Below, in pieces: positions 7,546 to 16,764 of a stretch of 64,000 bases of DNA. Numbering within the stretch: position 1 is the stretch's first letter; each line of letters opens with the position of its first letter. A program made the position numbers and the translations under genes. The DNA is from Arthrobacter sp. 35W (GTDB lineage Bacteria; Actinomycetota; Actinomycetes; Actinomycetales; Micrococcaceae): the NCBI RefSeq assembly GCF_000482545.1, contig NZ_KI519454.1, positions 496,001 to 560,000 on the forward strand. The letters are read 5' to 3'. Under the pieces are notes generated by a model. That model was given only the letters and a program-made list of their open reading frames with translations, did no database searches and was not told where the DNA came from.

Positions 7546-9189
7546 ATGAGTACGACGGCGTATTCCCCCGACGCTTCGGGGCGCAGGGCCGGTGGGCACG
7601 CCCGCCGGATCATCGCCCTTGCCTACCTCGCCGCGACGCATCCGGCGGGTGCTGGAACCGACTCCAATGATGCGGACGGCGGCGTGGGGGATTCCTCCTG
7701 CGGCCCGGACGTCCTTGGCCTGGGGTTGCTGGGCGACCACGGCCTGGTGGAGCTCGCCGCCCAGCTGGAGACCCTCTCCCGCCGCCTGGACGCCTTCAAG
7801 GTCCAGTGCGCCGGCGAAATCTCCGCCCGCACCCTGGCGGGCCGGTACCGGGAGGCCGGGGCCGCGACCCCGGTCGCGATGCTCCGCCAGGTCCTGCAGC
7901 TCTCCGCGGCCGAGGCGGCCAAACGCCTCGTCCTCGCCACTGCGTTCCTGCCCGCCACGGATCCGATCACGCTGGCCGTGTCCCCGGCCCGCCAGCCCGT
8001 GCTGGGCGCCGCGTTCCTGTCCGGGGCGTGTTCGGCCGAGGCCGCCCTGGCCGCCTCGCGGGCCGTCACCGACGCCGCCCACCTGGCCGCCGGCGGGCGG
8101 ATCACGGCTTCGGAGCTGGAGGAGGTCGAGGCCCGCCTGGCCGCGGTGGCGGCCACGGAGTCCCCGGACTTTTTGGCCCGGTGCGCACGCAGGATCCTGG
8201 CCCATCTGGACCCGGACGGGTCCGAGCCCACCGAGGCGGAGCTGCTGGCCAAGGAAGGCATCCACTTCGGGCATCCCCGGCGGGGTCTGGTCCGGTTCGA
8301 GGGGCATTTGACCCAGCTCTCGTATGAGGAGTTGATGGCCGCGATCGGCACGGGCACGAACCCGCGCACCCTGGCCGGCATCGTGGCCGAGGCCGGCGGT
8401 GCCGGTGGCGTGGTGGCGGTGCCGGGGCAGGGCGCACACCCGGCCTGGGCCGTCGGAACCCCAGACGGCGGCGGTGCGGCGGGCGGTGGGCCGCCGCCGG
8501 CCGCGGGCACGCCCGCCGCCTTGGACGCCCCCGGGTGCATCGAGGCGGACGGGTGCACCGATGCCATGGACCACTCCGGGCTGGACCCGGACGTGGCGAG
8601 GCGGCTGCTGGCCGCCCAACGCCCCCGCCCGCAGCTGCTCCTGCACGCCCTGCTGGACTGCGTCCGCCTGGCCTCGCGCACGGACACGCTCCCGGACAAC
8701 GGGGGCCTGCGCCCGCAGCTGTTCATCACCATGACCCTGGCCGACCTGACGGCCGGGTCCGGGTCCGCCACCGTGGCCCACACCGGGCCGATCCCCATCA
8801 CTGCGGTCCGGCGGGCGGCCTGCGACGCCGGGGTCATCCCCGCCGTCCTGGGCGCCGACGGGGAGGTCCTGGACGTGGGCCGGTCCCAGCGCCTGGTCAC
8901 CCCCACGATCCGGCGGGCCCTGGTCATCAGGGACAAAGGGTGCGCGTTTCCGGGCTGCGACAGGCCCGTGCAGTGGACCGACGCGCACCACATCATCCCC
9001 TGGTCCGAGGGTGGGGAGACCTCGGTGGAGAATTGTGTGCTGTTGTGCACGTACCACCACCATCTGGTGCACCACACCGGCTGGGAGGTCGAGAGCATCC
9101 ATGGCATGCCGTGGTTTCTGCCACCGTTGTCGATCGATCCGCTCCGGCGGCCGCTGCGCAACGCCTTCCACCACGCCGGCGCAGGGTGA
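7546..9189 (+). CDS. DUF222 domain-containing HNH endonuclease
   Basis: A 547-residue protein with an N-terminal DUF222-type helical region (about residues 40-330) and a C-terminal HNH nuclease motif. The HNH part reads DKGCAFPGCDRPV, then DAHHIIPW, then NCVLLCTYHHHLVH; the two Cys pairs and the His residues fit a zinc-stabilised beta-beta-alpha metal finger. Such proteins are abundant in actinobacteria, often in many paralogues; their target is unknown. An Ala/Gly/Pro-rich linker (about residues 300-330) separates the halves. ATG 7540 is in frame two codons upstream, but 7546 is preferred because TAGAAT would place the transcript start there. No inverted repeats or partner genes suggest a mobile element. 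Confidence 0.88.
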   Translation: MSTTAYSPDASGRRAGGHARRIIALAYLAATHPAGAGTDSNDADGGVGDSSCGPDVLGLGLLGDHGLVELAAQLETLSRRLDAFKVQCAGEISARTLAGRYREAGAATPVAMLRQVLQLSAAEAAKRLVLATAFLPATDPITLAVSPARQPVLGAAFLSGACSAEAALAASRAVTDAAHLAAGGRITASELEEVEARLAAVAATESPDFLARCARRILAHLDPDGSEPTEAELLAKEGIHFGHPRRGLVRFEGHLTQLSYEELMAAIGTGTNPRTLAGIVAEAGGAGGVVAVPGQGAHPAWAVGTPDGGGAAGGGPPPAAGTPAALDAPGCIEADGCTDAMDHSGLDPDVARRLLAAQRPRPQLLLHALLDCVRLASRTDTLPDNGGLRPQLFITMTLADLTAGSGSATVAHTGPIPITAVRRAACDAGVIPAVLGADGEVLDVGRSQRLVTPTIRRALVIRDKGCAFPGCDRPVQWTDAHHIIPWSEGGETSVENCVLLCTYHHHLVHHTGWEVESIHGMPWFLPPLSIDPLRRPLRNAFHHAGAG

Positions 9190-9302
9190 GCACGATCCGC
9201 GGCGACCGCCGGGCGGGCAGGATCCACTCGGCCCGGCGGACCCAGGCGGCAGGCGGCGGGTGAAGGCCCGGCGGCCGGCAGCGGAACATGCGCGGCAGGT
9301 GG

Positions 9303-9490
9303 CCTCGACGGTCACGGCCAGCGGATCGGTGCAGGGTCTCGACCGCCTTGGCAGGCCCGGCCACCCGCACGGGACGGCGCCGGGGGCCTCGACGGACCCG
9401 GCCAGCGGCGCGAGCGGGCAGCGGAGCCTCGACGGGCCCGGCCAGCCGCGCGGGAGGGCAGGTGGGGTCTCAGCGGGCCCGGACAGCGTC
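9303..9490. repeat. Degenerate ~40-bp tandem repeats in the HNH-esterase spacer
   Basis: The 398-base spacer 9190-9587 has no supported gene. It holds five diverged units built on CCTCGACGGGCCCGGCCAGC, starting near 9303, 9337, 9387, 9427 and 9468 (steps of 34 to 50 bp). Units 3 and 4 are nearly identical over 20 bases. The sequence is extremely GC-rich. No function is evident; it may be a decayed minisatellite. Confidence 0.65.
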
Positions 9491-9495
9491 CGCTG

Positions 9496-9518
9496 GGTTT
9501 CGGCTTCGCTCAATCACC
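9496..9518. repeat. Interspersed repeat, intergenic copy 1
   Basis: GGTTTCGGCTTCGCTCAATC and three more bases form the reverse complement, with two differences, of the element found twice inside the E2 acyltransferase gene (57811 and 57951). It lies about 70 bp before the esterase gene. Confidence 0.6.
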
Positions 9519-9587
9519 GGGCTGGGGAAGCGTCGGGGCCCCGACGGGTCCGACCACCGGTTGCCAAGACCATGAAAAGATGGACCC

Positions 9588-10244
9588 ATGACTAACACCG
9601 CAACGGAAACCGCGCCCACCGTCCTCTGGTCCAAACCTGAGGCCGAGCGGAAGGGGACGCCGCTGCTGGTGCTGCTGCACGGCTACGGCTCCAACGAGGC
9701 GGACCTCTTTGGTCTGGTGGAGATGCTGCCGGAGGAGTTCACCATCGCCTCGGTGCGCGCCGGCGAGCAGGCTGGCCCGGGCTTTGCCTGGTTCCCGCTG
9801 CGCGCGGATGTCAGCTACTCGCTGGACACCGTGAAGACCGCCACCGAGGAGACGGCCGCCTGGATCGACACCGTCAAGGGGGACCACAGCTCGGTCTCGC
9901 TGCTGGGCTTCTCCCAGGGCATGTGCATGGCCACCTCACTGGCCCGCCACCGCCCCTCGGACTATGCCGCCGTCGTCGGGCTCTCAGGTTTTGTGGTGGA
10001 TGCCGACGGTGATCCGTTCTTCCAGGACGAAGTGCTGGCCGAGGCTAAGATCCCCGTCTTCTGGGGACGCGACCAGGCCGATCCGGTGATCCCGGAGGCC
10101 GCTGTCGAGTACACCAACACGTGGCTGCGCGGACACTCCAAGATCACCAAGGTCCTCTACACGGGGATCTGGCACGGCATCAATGCCCAGGAAATGGCCC
10201 ATGTGAAGGAATTCCTGGCCATGACGGTGCCCGCCGCAAAGTAG
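9588..10244 (+). CDS. Phospholipase/carboxylesterase family hydrolase
   Basis: A 218-residue alpha/beta hydrolase of the carboxylesterase/thioesterase class (Abhydrolase_2). It has LVLLHGYGSNEADLF at the oxyanion region, the nucleophile motif GFSQGM with S109, the acid in WGRDQADPVIP and a terminal His in IWHGI. No signal peptide is present, so it is probably cytosolic. The family acts on short acyl esters or lysophospholipids; substrate unknown. It converges on the S4 gene with only 21 bp between stops and no hairpin. Confidence 0.88.
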   Translation: MTNTATETAPTVLWSKPEAERKGTPLLVLLHGYGSNEADLFGLVEMLPEEFTIASVRAGEQAGPGFAWFPLRADVSYSLDTVKTATEETAAWIDTVKGDHSSVSLLGFSQGMCMATSLARHRPSDYAAVVGLSGFVVDADGDPFFQDEVLAEAKIPVFWGRDQADPVIPEAAVEYTNTWLRGHSKITKVLYTGIWHGINAQEMAHVKEFLAMTVPAAK

Positions 10245-10265
10245 CGGGCACCGGGCAGCAGTTGC

Positions 10266-10496
10266 TTAGCCGCGGACGGCGATCCGGACTGTTTCGCCGT
10301 TCACCGTGACGGTGTCGCCGGCGCGCAGCTGGCGCCCGCGGCGCTCGTCGATTTCGCCGTTGACCTTTACCAGTCCGTTCTTGATGAGCTCGGTCGCTTC
10401 CACGCCGTCCTCCACTAGGGAGGCCAATTTCAGCAGTTGGCCCAATCGGATGACGTCGTCGCGGATTTCAATATCAATAATTTCGTTGGAGCTCAT
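10266..10496 (-). CDS. Small S4-domain RNA-binding protein
   Basis: A 76-residue protein made almost wholly of one S4 domain: IRLGQLLKLASLVEDG, then LIKNGLVKVNGE and RGRQLRAGDTVTV. This matches the YaaA/RlbA-like family of free-standing S4 proteins, which bind structured RNA and are often linked to ribosome assembly. The ATG at 10494-10496 gives the usual family length; an in-frame ATG at 10505 would add three residues. A longer open frame to 11108 only reflects the opposite-strand transporter gene. It is head-to-head with that gene, whose start codon is within 10 bp. Confidence 0.85.
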   Translation of the reverse strand: MSSNEIIDIEIRDDVIRLGQLLKLASLVEDGVEATELIKNGLVKVNGEIDERRGRQLRAGDTVTVNGETVRIAVRG

Positions 10497-10503
10497 ACAC
10501 ACC

Positions 10504-11511
10504 ATGATGCCGCAGAACAAGGCCGGGACTGCACCGCGGGCCCATATGAGTCCGCTGGTTGGTGTTCCCCTGGCCGTTGCCGCTGGGCTGGCCATCCCTG
10601 TGCAGGGCCGGGTCAACGGGGCCTTGGGTGCCACACTCGACGACGGATTGGCCGCTGCGCTGGTCAGCTTCGCCGTGGGTTTGGTGGTCATCATCGCGGC
10701 TTCGCTCGTTATGCCGCGCGGCCGAGCCGGGCTGGCGGCCATGCTTCCGGTGATCCGTGCCCGGAAGTTTCCGCGCTGGTACCTGCTGGCCGGCGCCATC
10801 GGGGCGGTCTTTGTTCTCAGCCAGGGGCTGACTATCTCAGTCCTGGGCGTGGCCCTGTTCACCGTGGCCACCGTCACGGGACAGACGGTGAGTGGACTGT
10901 TGGTGGACCGGCTGGGCATCGGCCCGGCGGGCAAGAAGCGGATCAACGGCATGCGCGTCCTGGGTGTGGTGCTGACCATTGCCGCCGTCGCCTGGGCCGT
11001 CTCGCCGCGGTTGGGGGCCGGCCTCGATGTCGGATCCCTGGTCCTGCCGCTGCTGCTTCCGATGGCGGCCGGATTCATGGTGAGCTTCCAGCAGGCCATG
11101 AACGGCACCCAGACGCTGCACTACGGTACGCCCATCACCGCCACCCTGGTCAACCTGGTTTCCGGTACGGCCGTGCTGTTGATTGCCTGGCTTGTCAAGG
11201 CCGCCGTGGCTGGGGTGGGCAATCCGCTGCCGGGGGAGTGGTGGTACTACCTGGGCGGACCCTTGGGCTGCATCTACGTTGGCGTCACGGCTCTGCTGGT
11301 GCGCAGCCTGGGAGTGCTGCTCACCGGGCTGGGCATCATCGGCGGCCAGCTGCTGGGGTCCCTCGCTCTGGACATTGTGCTGCCTGTCCCCGGGTCGCAC
11401 GTTGCGCTGGCCACGGTTCTGGGTACGCTGTTGACTCTGGCCGCCATTGTGGTGGCGACGCTGCCCTGGCCCCGGGTGGTCCTGAAATCCTTCGGAAGGC
11501 AAGCACTGTGA
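10504..11511 (+). CDS. DMT-superfamily transporter (DUF606/YdcZ type)
   Basis: A 335-residue membrane protein with about ten hydrophobic segments in two repeated halves. Each half opens with a similar pattern (VPLAVAAGLAIPVQGRVNGALG in the first, cited here as QGRVNGALG; GFMVSFQQAMNGTQTLHYGT in the second, cited as FQQAMNG). This is the YdcZ/DUF606 arrangement of the drug/metabolite transporter superfamily. Substrate unknown. ATG 10504 and ATG 10507 are adjacent choices, with ATG 10546 also possible; open frame further upstream is antisense to the S4 gene. The stop overlaps the next gene (GTGA), so the lactonase is co-translated. Confidence 0.82.
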   Translation: MMPQNKAGTAPRAHMSPLVGVPLAVAAGLAIPVQGRVNGALGATLDDGLAAALVSFAVGLVVIIAASLVMPRGRAGLAAMLPVIRARKFPRWYLLAGAIGAVFVLSQGLTISVLGVALFTVATVTGQTVSGLLVDRLGIGPAGKKRINGMRVLGVVLTIAAVAWAVSPRLGAGLDVGSLVLPLLLPMAAGFMVSFQQAMNGTQTLHYGTPITATLVNLVSGTAVLLIAWLVKAAVAGVGNPLPGEWWYYLGGPLGCIYVGVTALLVRSLGVLLTGLGIIGGQLLGSLALDIVLPVPGSHVALATVLGTLLTLAAIVVATLPWPRVVLKSFGRQAL

Positions 11512-12692
11512 CCTACGCCCTCATTGGCAGCTACACCGAGTCCGGCAATGGCAGTGGCGCGGGGGTGTCGCGGGTGCTCCTGGGTCCCGATGGACTGCTG
11601 GCCAGTGTCGACGCCGTCGGGGCCGGACTGCGCAACCCCTCCTTTCTGGCCGTCGACCCGCTGAATGCGGACGTGCTGTACGCCGTGGAGGAGCTCGACG
11701 ACGGGGCCCTGGCCGAGCTGGATGCCTCGACGCTGGCGCTGCGCCGGCGCACGCCCACGTCCGGTGCCCACCCCTGCCACGTTGCAGTGGTCGGGAGCGG
11801 GGCCGACGCCGGTGCCGGGCGGACTGTATGGGCCGCCAACTACTCCTCCGGCAGCGTTGCGGTGCTGCCGGCCGACGGCGCCTGGGCCGGGAATGCACTG
11901 GACGGGTCGGCAACGTCTGCCGGTGCACCCGTCCTGCTGGCCAACCCCGGCATCGGCCCGGTGGCCGACCGCCAGGAGCAATCGCACGCCCACCAATCGG
12001 TTCCCACGCCCTGGGGCACGGTGCTCGTGGCGGACCTCGGAGCGGACCGGGTGGACGAGTACTCCGCCGCCGCGCCGCACATGCTGCTCGGCAGTGCAAC
12101 GCTGCCGCCTGGTGCGGGCCCACGCCACCTGGTCCTGCTCGGGGACGTGCTCCTGGTGGCCGGCGAGCTTGATGCCCGGCTGCACATCTTCTCCCGCGAC
12201 GGCGGAGCCGCGGGCGAATCCGGTGCCGACAAGGCCCCCGGCCAGAGCCGTCCGGCCCCCTGTGTCTGGCACTGGCAGTACAGCGTGGCGCTGTTCGACG
12301 ACACTCACCCGGCCTTCGATGCTGCGGCAGACCGCTACCCCTCACATCTTCAGGCCAGTGCCGATGGCGCCGTCGTGTACGCCGCGATCCGCGGCCGCGA
12401 CAGCATCGCCGTCGTCGACGTTTCAGCGCTCGGGAACGGAACCGGGAACGGAACCGGGGACAGGAACGGGAACGGCAGTGCGTCGGCCGCCCGGCCCGTG
12501 CTGCTGGACGAGGTGCCCTGCGGCGGCGCCTGGCCGCGGCACTTCGCCGTCGAGGGTTCCAAGCTTTATGTGGCCAATGAGCGCTCGCACACCATCGCCG
12601 TCTTCGCCCTGGACGAGGCCGGCGTGCCCGGTGCCGAGCCCCTCCAGCAGTTCCCACTCAACAGCCCCACCTGCATCCTCCTGCCCAACTGA
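11508..12692 (+). CDS. Lactonase-family seven-bladed beta-propeller protein
   Basis: A 394-residue protein of the 6-phosphogluconolactonase (YbhE/Pgl, PF10282) propeller family, starting MTYALIGSYTES. Repeating blade blocks are seen in NPSFLAVDPLNADVLYAVEE, SGAHPCHVAVVG, GTVLVADLGADRVDEY, AGPRHLVLLGDVLLVAGEL and FAVEGSKLYVANERSHTIAVF. The His and Arg of GPRH are typical of the active face. Members hydrolyse sugar lactones, but many homologues are uncharacterised. GTG 11508 overlaps the transporter stop by four bases with AAGG upstream. The final residues LPN and the TGA stop are encoded inside the left arm of the inverted repeat at 12684. Confidence 0.83.
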   Translation: MTYALIGSYTESGNGSGAGVSRVLLGPDGLLASVDAVGAGLRNPSFLAVDPLNADVLYAVEELDDGALAELDASTLALRRRTPTSGAHPCHVAVVGSGADAGAGRTVWAANYSSGSVAVLPADGAWAGNALDGSATSAGAPVLLANPGIGPVADRQEQSHAHQSVPTPWGTVLVADLGADRVDEYSAAAPHMLLGSATLPPGAGPRHLVLLGDVLLVAGELDARLHIFSRDGGAAGESGADKAPGQSRPAPCVWHWQYSVALFDDTHPAFDAAADRYPSHLQASADGAVVYAAIRGRDSIAVVDVSALGNGTGNGTGDRNGNGSASAARPVLLDEVPCGGAWPRHFAVEGSKLYVANERSHTIAVFALDEAGVPGAEPLQQFPLNSPTCILLPN

Positions 12693-12750
12693 GTGACAGT
12701 TATCGCACAAAATCGCGCTTCGAACGTGCGATAGCTGTCACCTACTTGGG
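12684..12750. terminator. Inverted repeat, family C copy 1, overlapping the lactonase stop
   Basis: GTGACAGTTATCGCAC (12693-12708) pairs with GTGCGATAGCTGTCAC (12726-12741) with one G-T wobble. The outer flanks CCCAACT (12684-12690) and ACTTGGG (12744-12750) pair with one mismatch. The left flank contains the last two codons (CCC AAC) and the first base of the stop codon of the lactonase gene. The element at 39831 has the same sequence in both arms. There is no T-tract; a terminator role is inferred. Confidence 0.72.
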
Positions 12751-12763
12751 CCGGGAGGGCCGG

Positions 12764-12793
12764 TAGGCTAGTGCAGGAACCTCCGCACGGAGG
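12764..12793 (+). promoter_or_regulatory. glyS promoter -10 and leader hairpin
   Basis: TAGGCT (12764-12769) is a good actinobacterial -10 hexamer, implying a leader of about 105 bases before glyS. Immediately downstream CCTCCG-CA-CGGAGG (12780-12793) forms a small perfect hairpin. No T-box features are seen. No clear -35 element is present. Confidence 0.4.
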
Positions 12794-12880
12794 GATTCCC
12801 GCGCCCCCGGCATCGGCCGGACCGCGAGGCGGACCGCACCCAGCGGCCCCGCGACGCTCCTAGAAAGGGACACCGCCACC

Positions 12881-14266
12881 ATGGCCAACAAGTCTTCGCT
12901 CGATCCCATCATCTCGCTGGCCAAGCGCCGCGGCTTCGTCTTCCAGGCGGGTGAGATCTACGGCGGTTCACGGTCGGCCTGGGACTATGGGCCCCTCGGC
13001 GTCGAGCTGAAGGAAAACATCAAGCGCCAGTGGTGGCAGACGTTCGTCCGTGGACGCGAAGACATGGTGGGCCTGGATTCCTCCGTCATCCTGCCCAAGG
13101 CCGTCTGGGAGGCCTCCGGCCACGTCGCGACCTTCACCGACCCGCTGGTGGAGTCGCTGCACACGCACAAGCGCTACCGTGCCGACCACCTGATCGAGGC
13201 CTACACGGCCAAGCACGGCCGCCCGCCGGAGAACGGCCTGGCGGACATCAAGGACCCGGAGACCGGCCAGGACGGCAACTGGACCGAGCCGCAGAACTTC
13301 TCCGGCCTCATGAAGACCTTCCTGGGCCCGGTCGACAACGAGACCGGCCTGCACTACATGCGCCCGGAGACCGCCCAGGGCATCTTCGTGAACTTCAACA
13401 ACGTGCTGACCACCTCGCGCAAGAAGCCGCCGTTCGGCATCGGCCAGATCGGCAAGGCGTTCCGGAACGAGATCACGCCCGGCAACTTCATCTTCCGCAC
13501 CCGCGAGTTCGAGCAGATGGAGATCGAGTTCTTCACCGCCCCGGCCGACGCCGACGAGTGGTTCAAGCACTGGGTCGAGTCCTGCTGGGACTGGTTTGTT
13601 GACCTGGGCATCAACCCGGAGAACCTGCGCAAGTTCGACGTACCGGCCGAGGACCGCGCGCACTACTCAGCCGGCACCATCGACGTCGAGTACCGCTTCG
13701 GCTTCCAGGGCTCCGAGTGGGGCGAGCTCATGGGCATTGCCAACCGCACGGACTTCGACCTGACCAGCCACTCCACCGCCTCCGGCACGGAGCTGAGCTA
13801 CTTCAACCAGGCCTCCGGCGAACGCTTCACCCCGTACGTGATCGAGCCCTCCTTCGGCCTGACCCGTTCCATGATGGCGTTCCTGGTGGACGCCTACACC
13901 GAGGACGAGGCCCCCAACGCCAAGGGCGGCGTGGACAAGCGCACTGTGCTGCGTCTGGACCCGCGCCTGTCGCCGGTGAAGGCCGCTGTGCTGCCGCTGA
14001 GCCGCAACGAGGACCTCTCCCCGAAGGCCAAGGACCTGGCGAACCAGCTGCGCAAGCACTGGAACATCGAGTTCGACGACGCCGGCGCCATCGGCCGCCG
14101 ATACCGCCGCCAGGACGAGATCGGTACGCCGTTCTGCATCACGGTGGACTTCGACACCCTCGAGGACCAAGCCGTGACCATCCGTGAGCGCGACAGCATG
14201 TCCCAGGAGCGCGTCTCCCTGGACAAGGTGGAGAGCTACCTGGCCGCCCGTCTGATCGGCGCCTAG
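12881..14266 (+). CDS. glyS: Glycine--tRNA ligase
   Basis: A 461-residue class II aminoacyl-tRNA synthetase of the homodimeric alpha2 type that charges tRNA-Gly. Class II motifs are visible: [16 protein letters not shown] near the N-terminus, [12 protein letters not shown], motif 2 in [10 protein letters not shown] and [14 protein letters not shown], and motif 3 in [15 protein letters not shown]. The C-terminal anticodon-binding domain (about 350-461) has [29 protein letters not shown] upstream of ATG 12881 serves as ribosome site. A GNAT gene follows after 6 bp and is probably co-transcribed. Confidence 0.97.
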   Translation: MANKSSLDPIISLAKRRGFVFQAGEIYGGSRSAWDYGPLGVELKENIKRQWWQTFVRGREDMVGLDSSVILPKAVWEASGHVATFTDPLVESLHTHKRYRADHLIEAYTAKHGRPPENGLADIKDPETGQDGNWTEPQNFSGLMKTFLGPVDNETGLHYMRPETAQGIFVNFNNVLTTSRKKPPFGIGQIGKAFRNEITPGNFIFRTREFEQMEIEFFTAPADADEWFKHWVESCWDWFVDLGINPENLRKFDVPAEDRAHYSAGTIDVEYRFGFQGSEWGELMGIANRTDFDLTSHSTASGTELSYFNQASGERFTPYVIEPSFGLTRSMMAFLVDAYTEDEAPNAKGGVDKRTVLRLDPRLSPVKAAVLPLSRNEDLSPKAKDLANQLRKHWNIEFDDAGAIGRRYRRQDEIGTPFCITVDFDTLEDQAVTIRERDSMSQERVSLDKVESYLAARLIGA

Positions 14267-14272
14267 GCACCG

Positions 14273-15244
14273 ATGGCCGAGTTGAGCTACCGCCCTTGGC
14301 GCGATGGGGACGATCTGGCCCTGAACGAGATCTGGGGCGACCCGGAGACCTTCCAGGCCGGACAGTTCCGCGGCGCCCTGGCGGTGTCGCAGGATGCCGG
14401 TCCGTGGCGGCGCACCATCGTGGCCGAGGACCAGGGCATTGCCGTGGCCGCGGGCGTGGTGTACTCCACAGCCCTGCACGCCGAGCGCCTCTGGGTGTAT
14501 GTGGAGGTGGCCCGCGACCACCGCGGCACGGGGCTGGCGGCCACGCTGCTGGCCATGCTGCGGGCGGAGGCCGCTGCCGCCAAGGCTGCCGGGACCATTG
14601 GCACGACGGCGTTGCGCACCAAGGTGGAGCCCGGCACCGCCGGGGCCGCCTTTGCCGCCCGGATCGGCCTGGCACCGCTGCAGCGCAGCCGCGTGGTGGT
14701 GGTGTCTCCGAACGCCCTGCGGCTGCCGGTCTTTGGCGAGGGCACCGAGGCCGAGGCCACGGAGCGTGTGCAGGACCTGGCCACGGGCTCGGTGGAGCTG
14801 ACCGACGTCGTCGGGCGCTACTACGAGGCCGTGCACGCCTGGGATCCGACGGGTCCGTTGTCCCCGGGCACCGTCCAGCGTCTGTTCCTGGACGATCTGA
14901 CAGGTGCGCACGGAGCGATTGTCCTGCGCGCCGCCCCGGAAAGTTCGTTTGGAGCCAGCGTGGCACCGACCAAGAAGGGCCGCGTGCAGGCCTTCGTGGT
15001 CAGCTACACCCAGGGCGCCCAGGATGCCCCCACGGATGTCTTTGTGGGGCATGAGCCCGCGCTGGCTCCGGCGGAGGCGGCCGACGCCGTCCGGGACCTG
15101 CTGGCCCTGATCGCCCACCAACACCCGGTGGTGCTGGAACTGGACGAGTCCATGACGGCCCTGCGCGCCGTCGTCGAGCCTCTGTTGGAGGCCGGCAAGG
15201 CCAGCGTCCGCGGGGTCGAAACCCTGGTGGTCGGCGAGTCCTGA
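14273..15244 (+). CDS. GNAT-family N-acetyltransferase
   Basis: A 323-residue protein with an N-terminal GNAT domain (about residues 1-140): YRPWRDGDDLALNEIW, then VYVEVARDHRGTGLAATLL, whose RGTGLA is the acetyl-CoA pyrophosphate loop. The second half (about 150-323) looks like a degenerate second GNAT-like domain without a clear loop. Substrate unknown. It follows glyS by 6 bp, and its stop is closely followed by the inverted repeat at 15252. Confidence 0.8.
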   Translation: MAELSYRPWRDGDDLALNEIWGDPETFQAGQFRGALAVSQDAGPWRRTIVAEDQGIAVAAGVVYSTALHAERLWVYVEVARDHRGTGLAATLLAMLRAEAAAAKAAGTIGTTALRTKVEPGTAGAAFAARIGLAPLQRSRVVVVSPNALRLPVFGEGTEAEATERVQDLATGSVELTDVVGRYYEAVHAWDPTGPLSPGTVQRLFLDDLTGAHGAIVLRAAPESSFGASVAPTKKGRVQAFVVSYTQGAQDAPTDVFVGHEPALAPAEAADAVRDLLALIAHQHPVVLELDESMTALRAVVEPLLEAGKASVRGVETLVVGES

Positions 15245-15251
15245 CCGGATG

Positions 15252-15310
15252 TTGAGGCGTGGGCTGATGCCGTTTAGATCCGTTCTAAAGGGCATCAGCC
15301 CACGCCTCAA
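15252..15310. terminator. Inverted repeat, family A copy 1
   Basis: TTGAGGCGTGGGCTGATGCC (15252-15271) pairs exactly with 15291-15310. Inside, TTTAG and CTAAA (15273-15277/15285-15289) extend the stem. It lies 7 bp after the GNAT stop and 40 bp before the next gene on the same strand. The copy at 16765 shares TTGAGGCGTG and TTTAG but has changed the middle six bases on both arms together. Confidence 0.78.
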
Positions 15311-15349
15311 TGCGTTCAACTTCTTTCCCAAAACGCCACGAGGTGCGCT

Positions 15350-16747
15350 GTGAGCCATTCCCATTCCCATGTCCACGCCGATGCGCAGGAGCTGACACCG
15401 GCGCAGGCGCGGGCCGTGAACGCCATGCGGCGCCGGGCCAACACGCTGCTCGTCGCGGTGCTGGCCCCCATTGCCGTCCTGGCCGTGGTGGCCATGGTGC
15501 TGCTGTGGCCCAGCGGTTCGGTGCAGTCCGCGCAAGGGCCCAACCCTTACACGGCGGCGCCCGGTGCCAGCATCGAAACGGGCTCGGTGCAGCGGACGGC
15601 CGTCGAGGACTGCCCGGGCACCCCAGTCCCGCCCTCAGGGACGGCGCAACAGTGTCTGGTGGCCTATCTGGTGGCTGACAGCGGCGCCGGCGTGGTGCCG
15701 GTGGCGGTCCCGCCGGAGATTGAGAAGACCCGCGGCGTCAAGGTTGGCGACAACATCCGCTACGTGGACCTTTCGGGCATTGTCGCGGCGGATGGGTCCT
15801 CCTTCCAGGGGCCGCAGTTTGTCTTCATGGACTTTGTCCGCACCCTGCCCATTGCCCTGCTGGCCTTCGCCTATGCCGTCGTCGTCATCGCCGTCGCGCG
15901 CTGGCGCGGTGTGCGGGCGCTGATCGGCCTGGGCGGCGCCTTCGCCGTGCTGGCCGCGTTCATGCTCCCCGCCCTGCTGGAGGGGCGGCCGCCCCTCCTC
16001 GTGGGGCTGGTGGGGGCCACGGTGATCATGTTTGGCGTGCTGTACTTCGCCCACGGCTTCTCCGCCAGAACGTCGACGGCGCTGCTGGGGACGCTGTTCG
16101 GGCTGGGGATCACGGCGCTGCTGGCCGCCTGGGCCACCGACGCTGCGGCACTGACCGGCACGGCTGAGCACAACAGCTACACCCTGATGACGCTGGCCCC
16201 GGGCATGAGCCTGTCCGGCATGATCCTCTGCGGGCTCATCATCTCCGGGCTGGGCGTGCTCAACGATGTCACTATCACCCAGTCCTCGGCCGTCTGGGAG
16301 CTGTACGAGCTGGCCCCGCACACCAGCGCCCGGAACCTGTTCACCTCGGCCATGCGCATCGGGCGGGACCACATCGCCTCCACCGTGTACACCATCGCCT
16401 TCGCCTACGCCGGGGGAGCGCTGCCCGTGCTGATCCTGGTGTCCCTGTACGACAGGCCGCTGCTGGACGCACTGACCAGCGTGGAGCTGGCCGAGGAGGT
16501 GGTCCGCATCCTGGTGGGCTCCATCGGCCTGGTGCTGGCCATCCCGGTGACGACGGCGGTGGCCGTTGCGGTGGTCAAGGCCACCAGAAACCGGAGACCT
16601 CCTGGCAACCGCAAGCCGGCCGGCCGGCGGAGCAGCGCCGGCACAGGTGCACCCGCAAGCCACAAGCACACGGAACCCGCCGCCGACACACCCACCACCG
16701 CAAACCCAACAGAGTCCGCAGCCGCCGTCGGGCCGCCCAGCCGTTAA
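15350..16747 (+). CDS. YibE/F-family membrane protein
   Basis: A 465-residue polytopic membrane protein. It has a His-rich N-terminal tail (HSHSHVH), one N-terminal membrane anchor (about 27-50), an extracytoplasmic domain (about 55-160) and then about seven membrane segments. The family block GVLNDVTITQSSAVWEL and the glycine-rich helices match the YibE/F (PF07907) family, whose function is not established. The C-terminal 50 residues are a basic, Pro/Thr-rich cytosolic tail. GTG 15350 follows CGAGG by a normal spacing. The gene ends before the family A hairpin at 16765. Confidence 0.85.
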   Translation: MSHSHSHVHADAQELTPAQARAVNAMRRRANTLLVAVLAPIAVLAVVAMVLLWPSGSVQSAQGPNPYTAAPGASIETGSVQRTAVEDCPGTPVPPSGTAQQCLVAYLVADSGAGVVPVAVPPEIEKTRGVKVGDNIRYVDLSGIVAADGSSFQGPQFVFMDFVRTLPIALLAFAYAVVVIAVARWRGVRALIGLGGAFAVLAAFMLPALLEGRPPLLVGLVGATVIMFGVLYFAHGFSARTSTALLGTLFGLGITALLAAWATDAAALTGTAEHNSYTLMTLAPGMSLSGMILCGLIISGLGVLNDVTITQSSAVWELYELAPHTSARNLFTSAMRIGRDHIASTVYTIAFAYAGGALPVLILVSLYDRPLLDALTSVELAEEVVRILVGSIGLVLAIPVTTAVAVAVVKATRNRRPPGNRKPAGRRSSAGTGAPASHKHTEPAADTPTTANPTESAAAVGPPSR

Positions 16748-16764
16748 CCACAGCCGTTAACGAC

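Noticed and set aside
7546-9189. HNH gene as part of a mobile intron, toxin system or restriction island
   Set aside because: No intron, methylase, immunity gene, terminal repeat or altered composition is seen; DUF222/HNH genes are ordinary, multi-copy chromosomal genes in this group.
9303-9490. Possible CRISPR array
   Set aside because: Units are degenerate, unevenly spaced and have no unique spacers; no cas gene is present.
12693-12880. T-box leader upstream of glyS
   Set aside because: The region holds a terminator-like palindrome and a short hairpin, but no T-box bulge sequence or specifier loop could be found.
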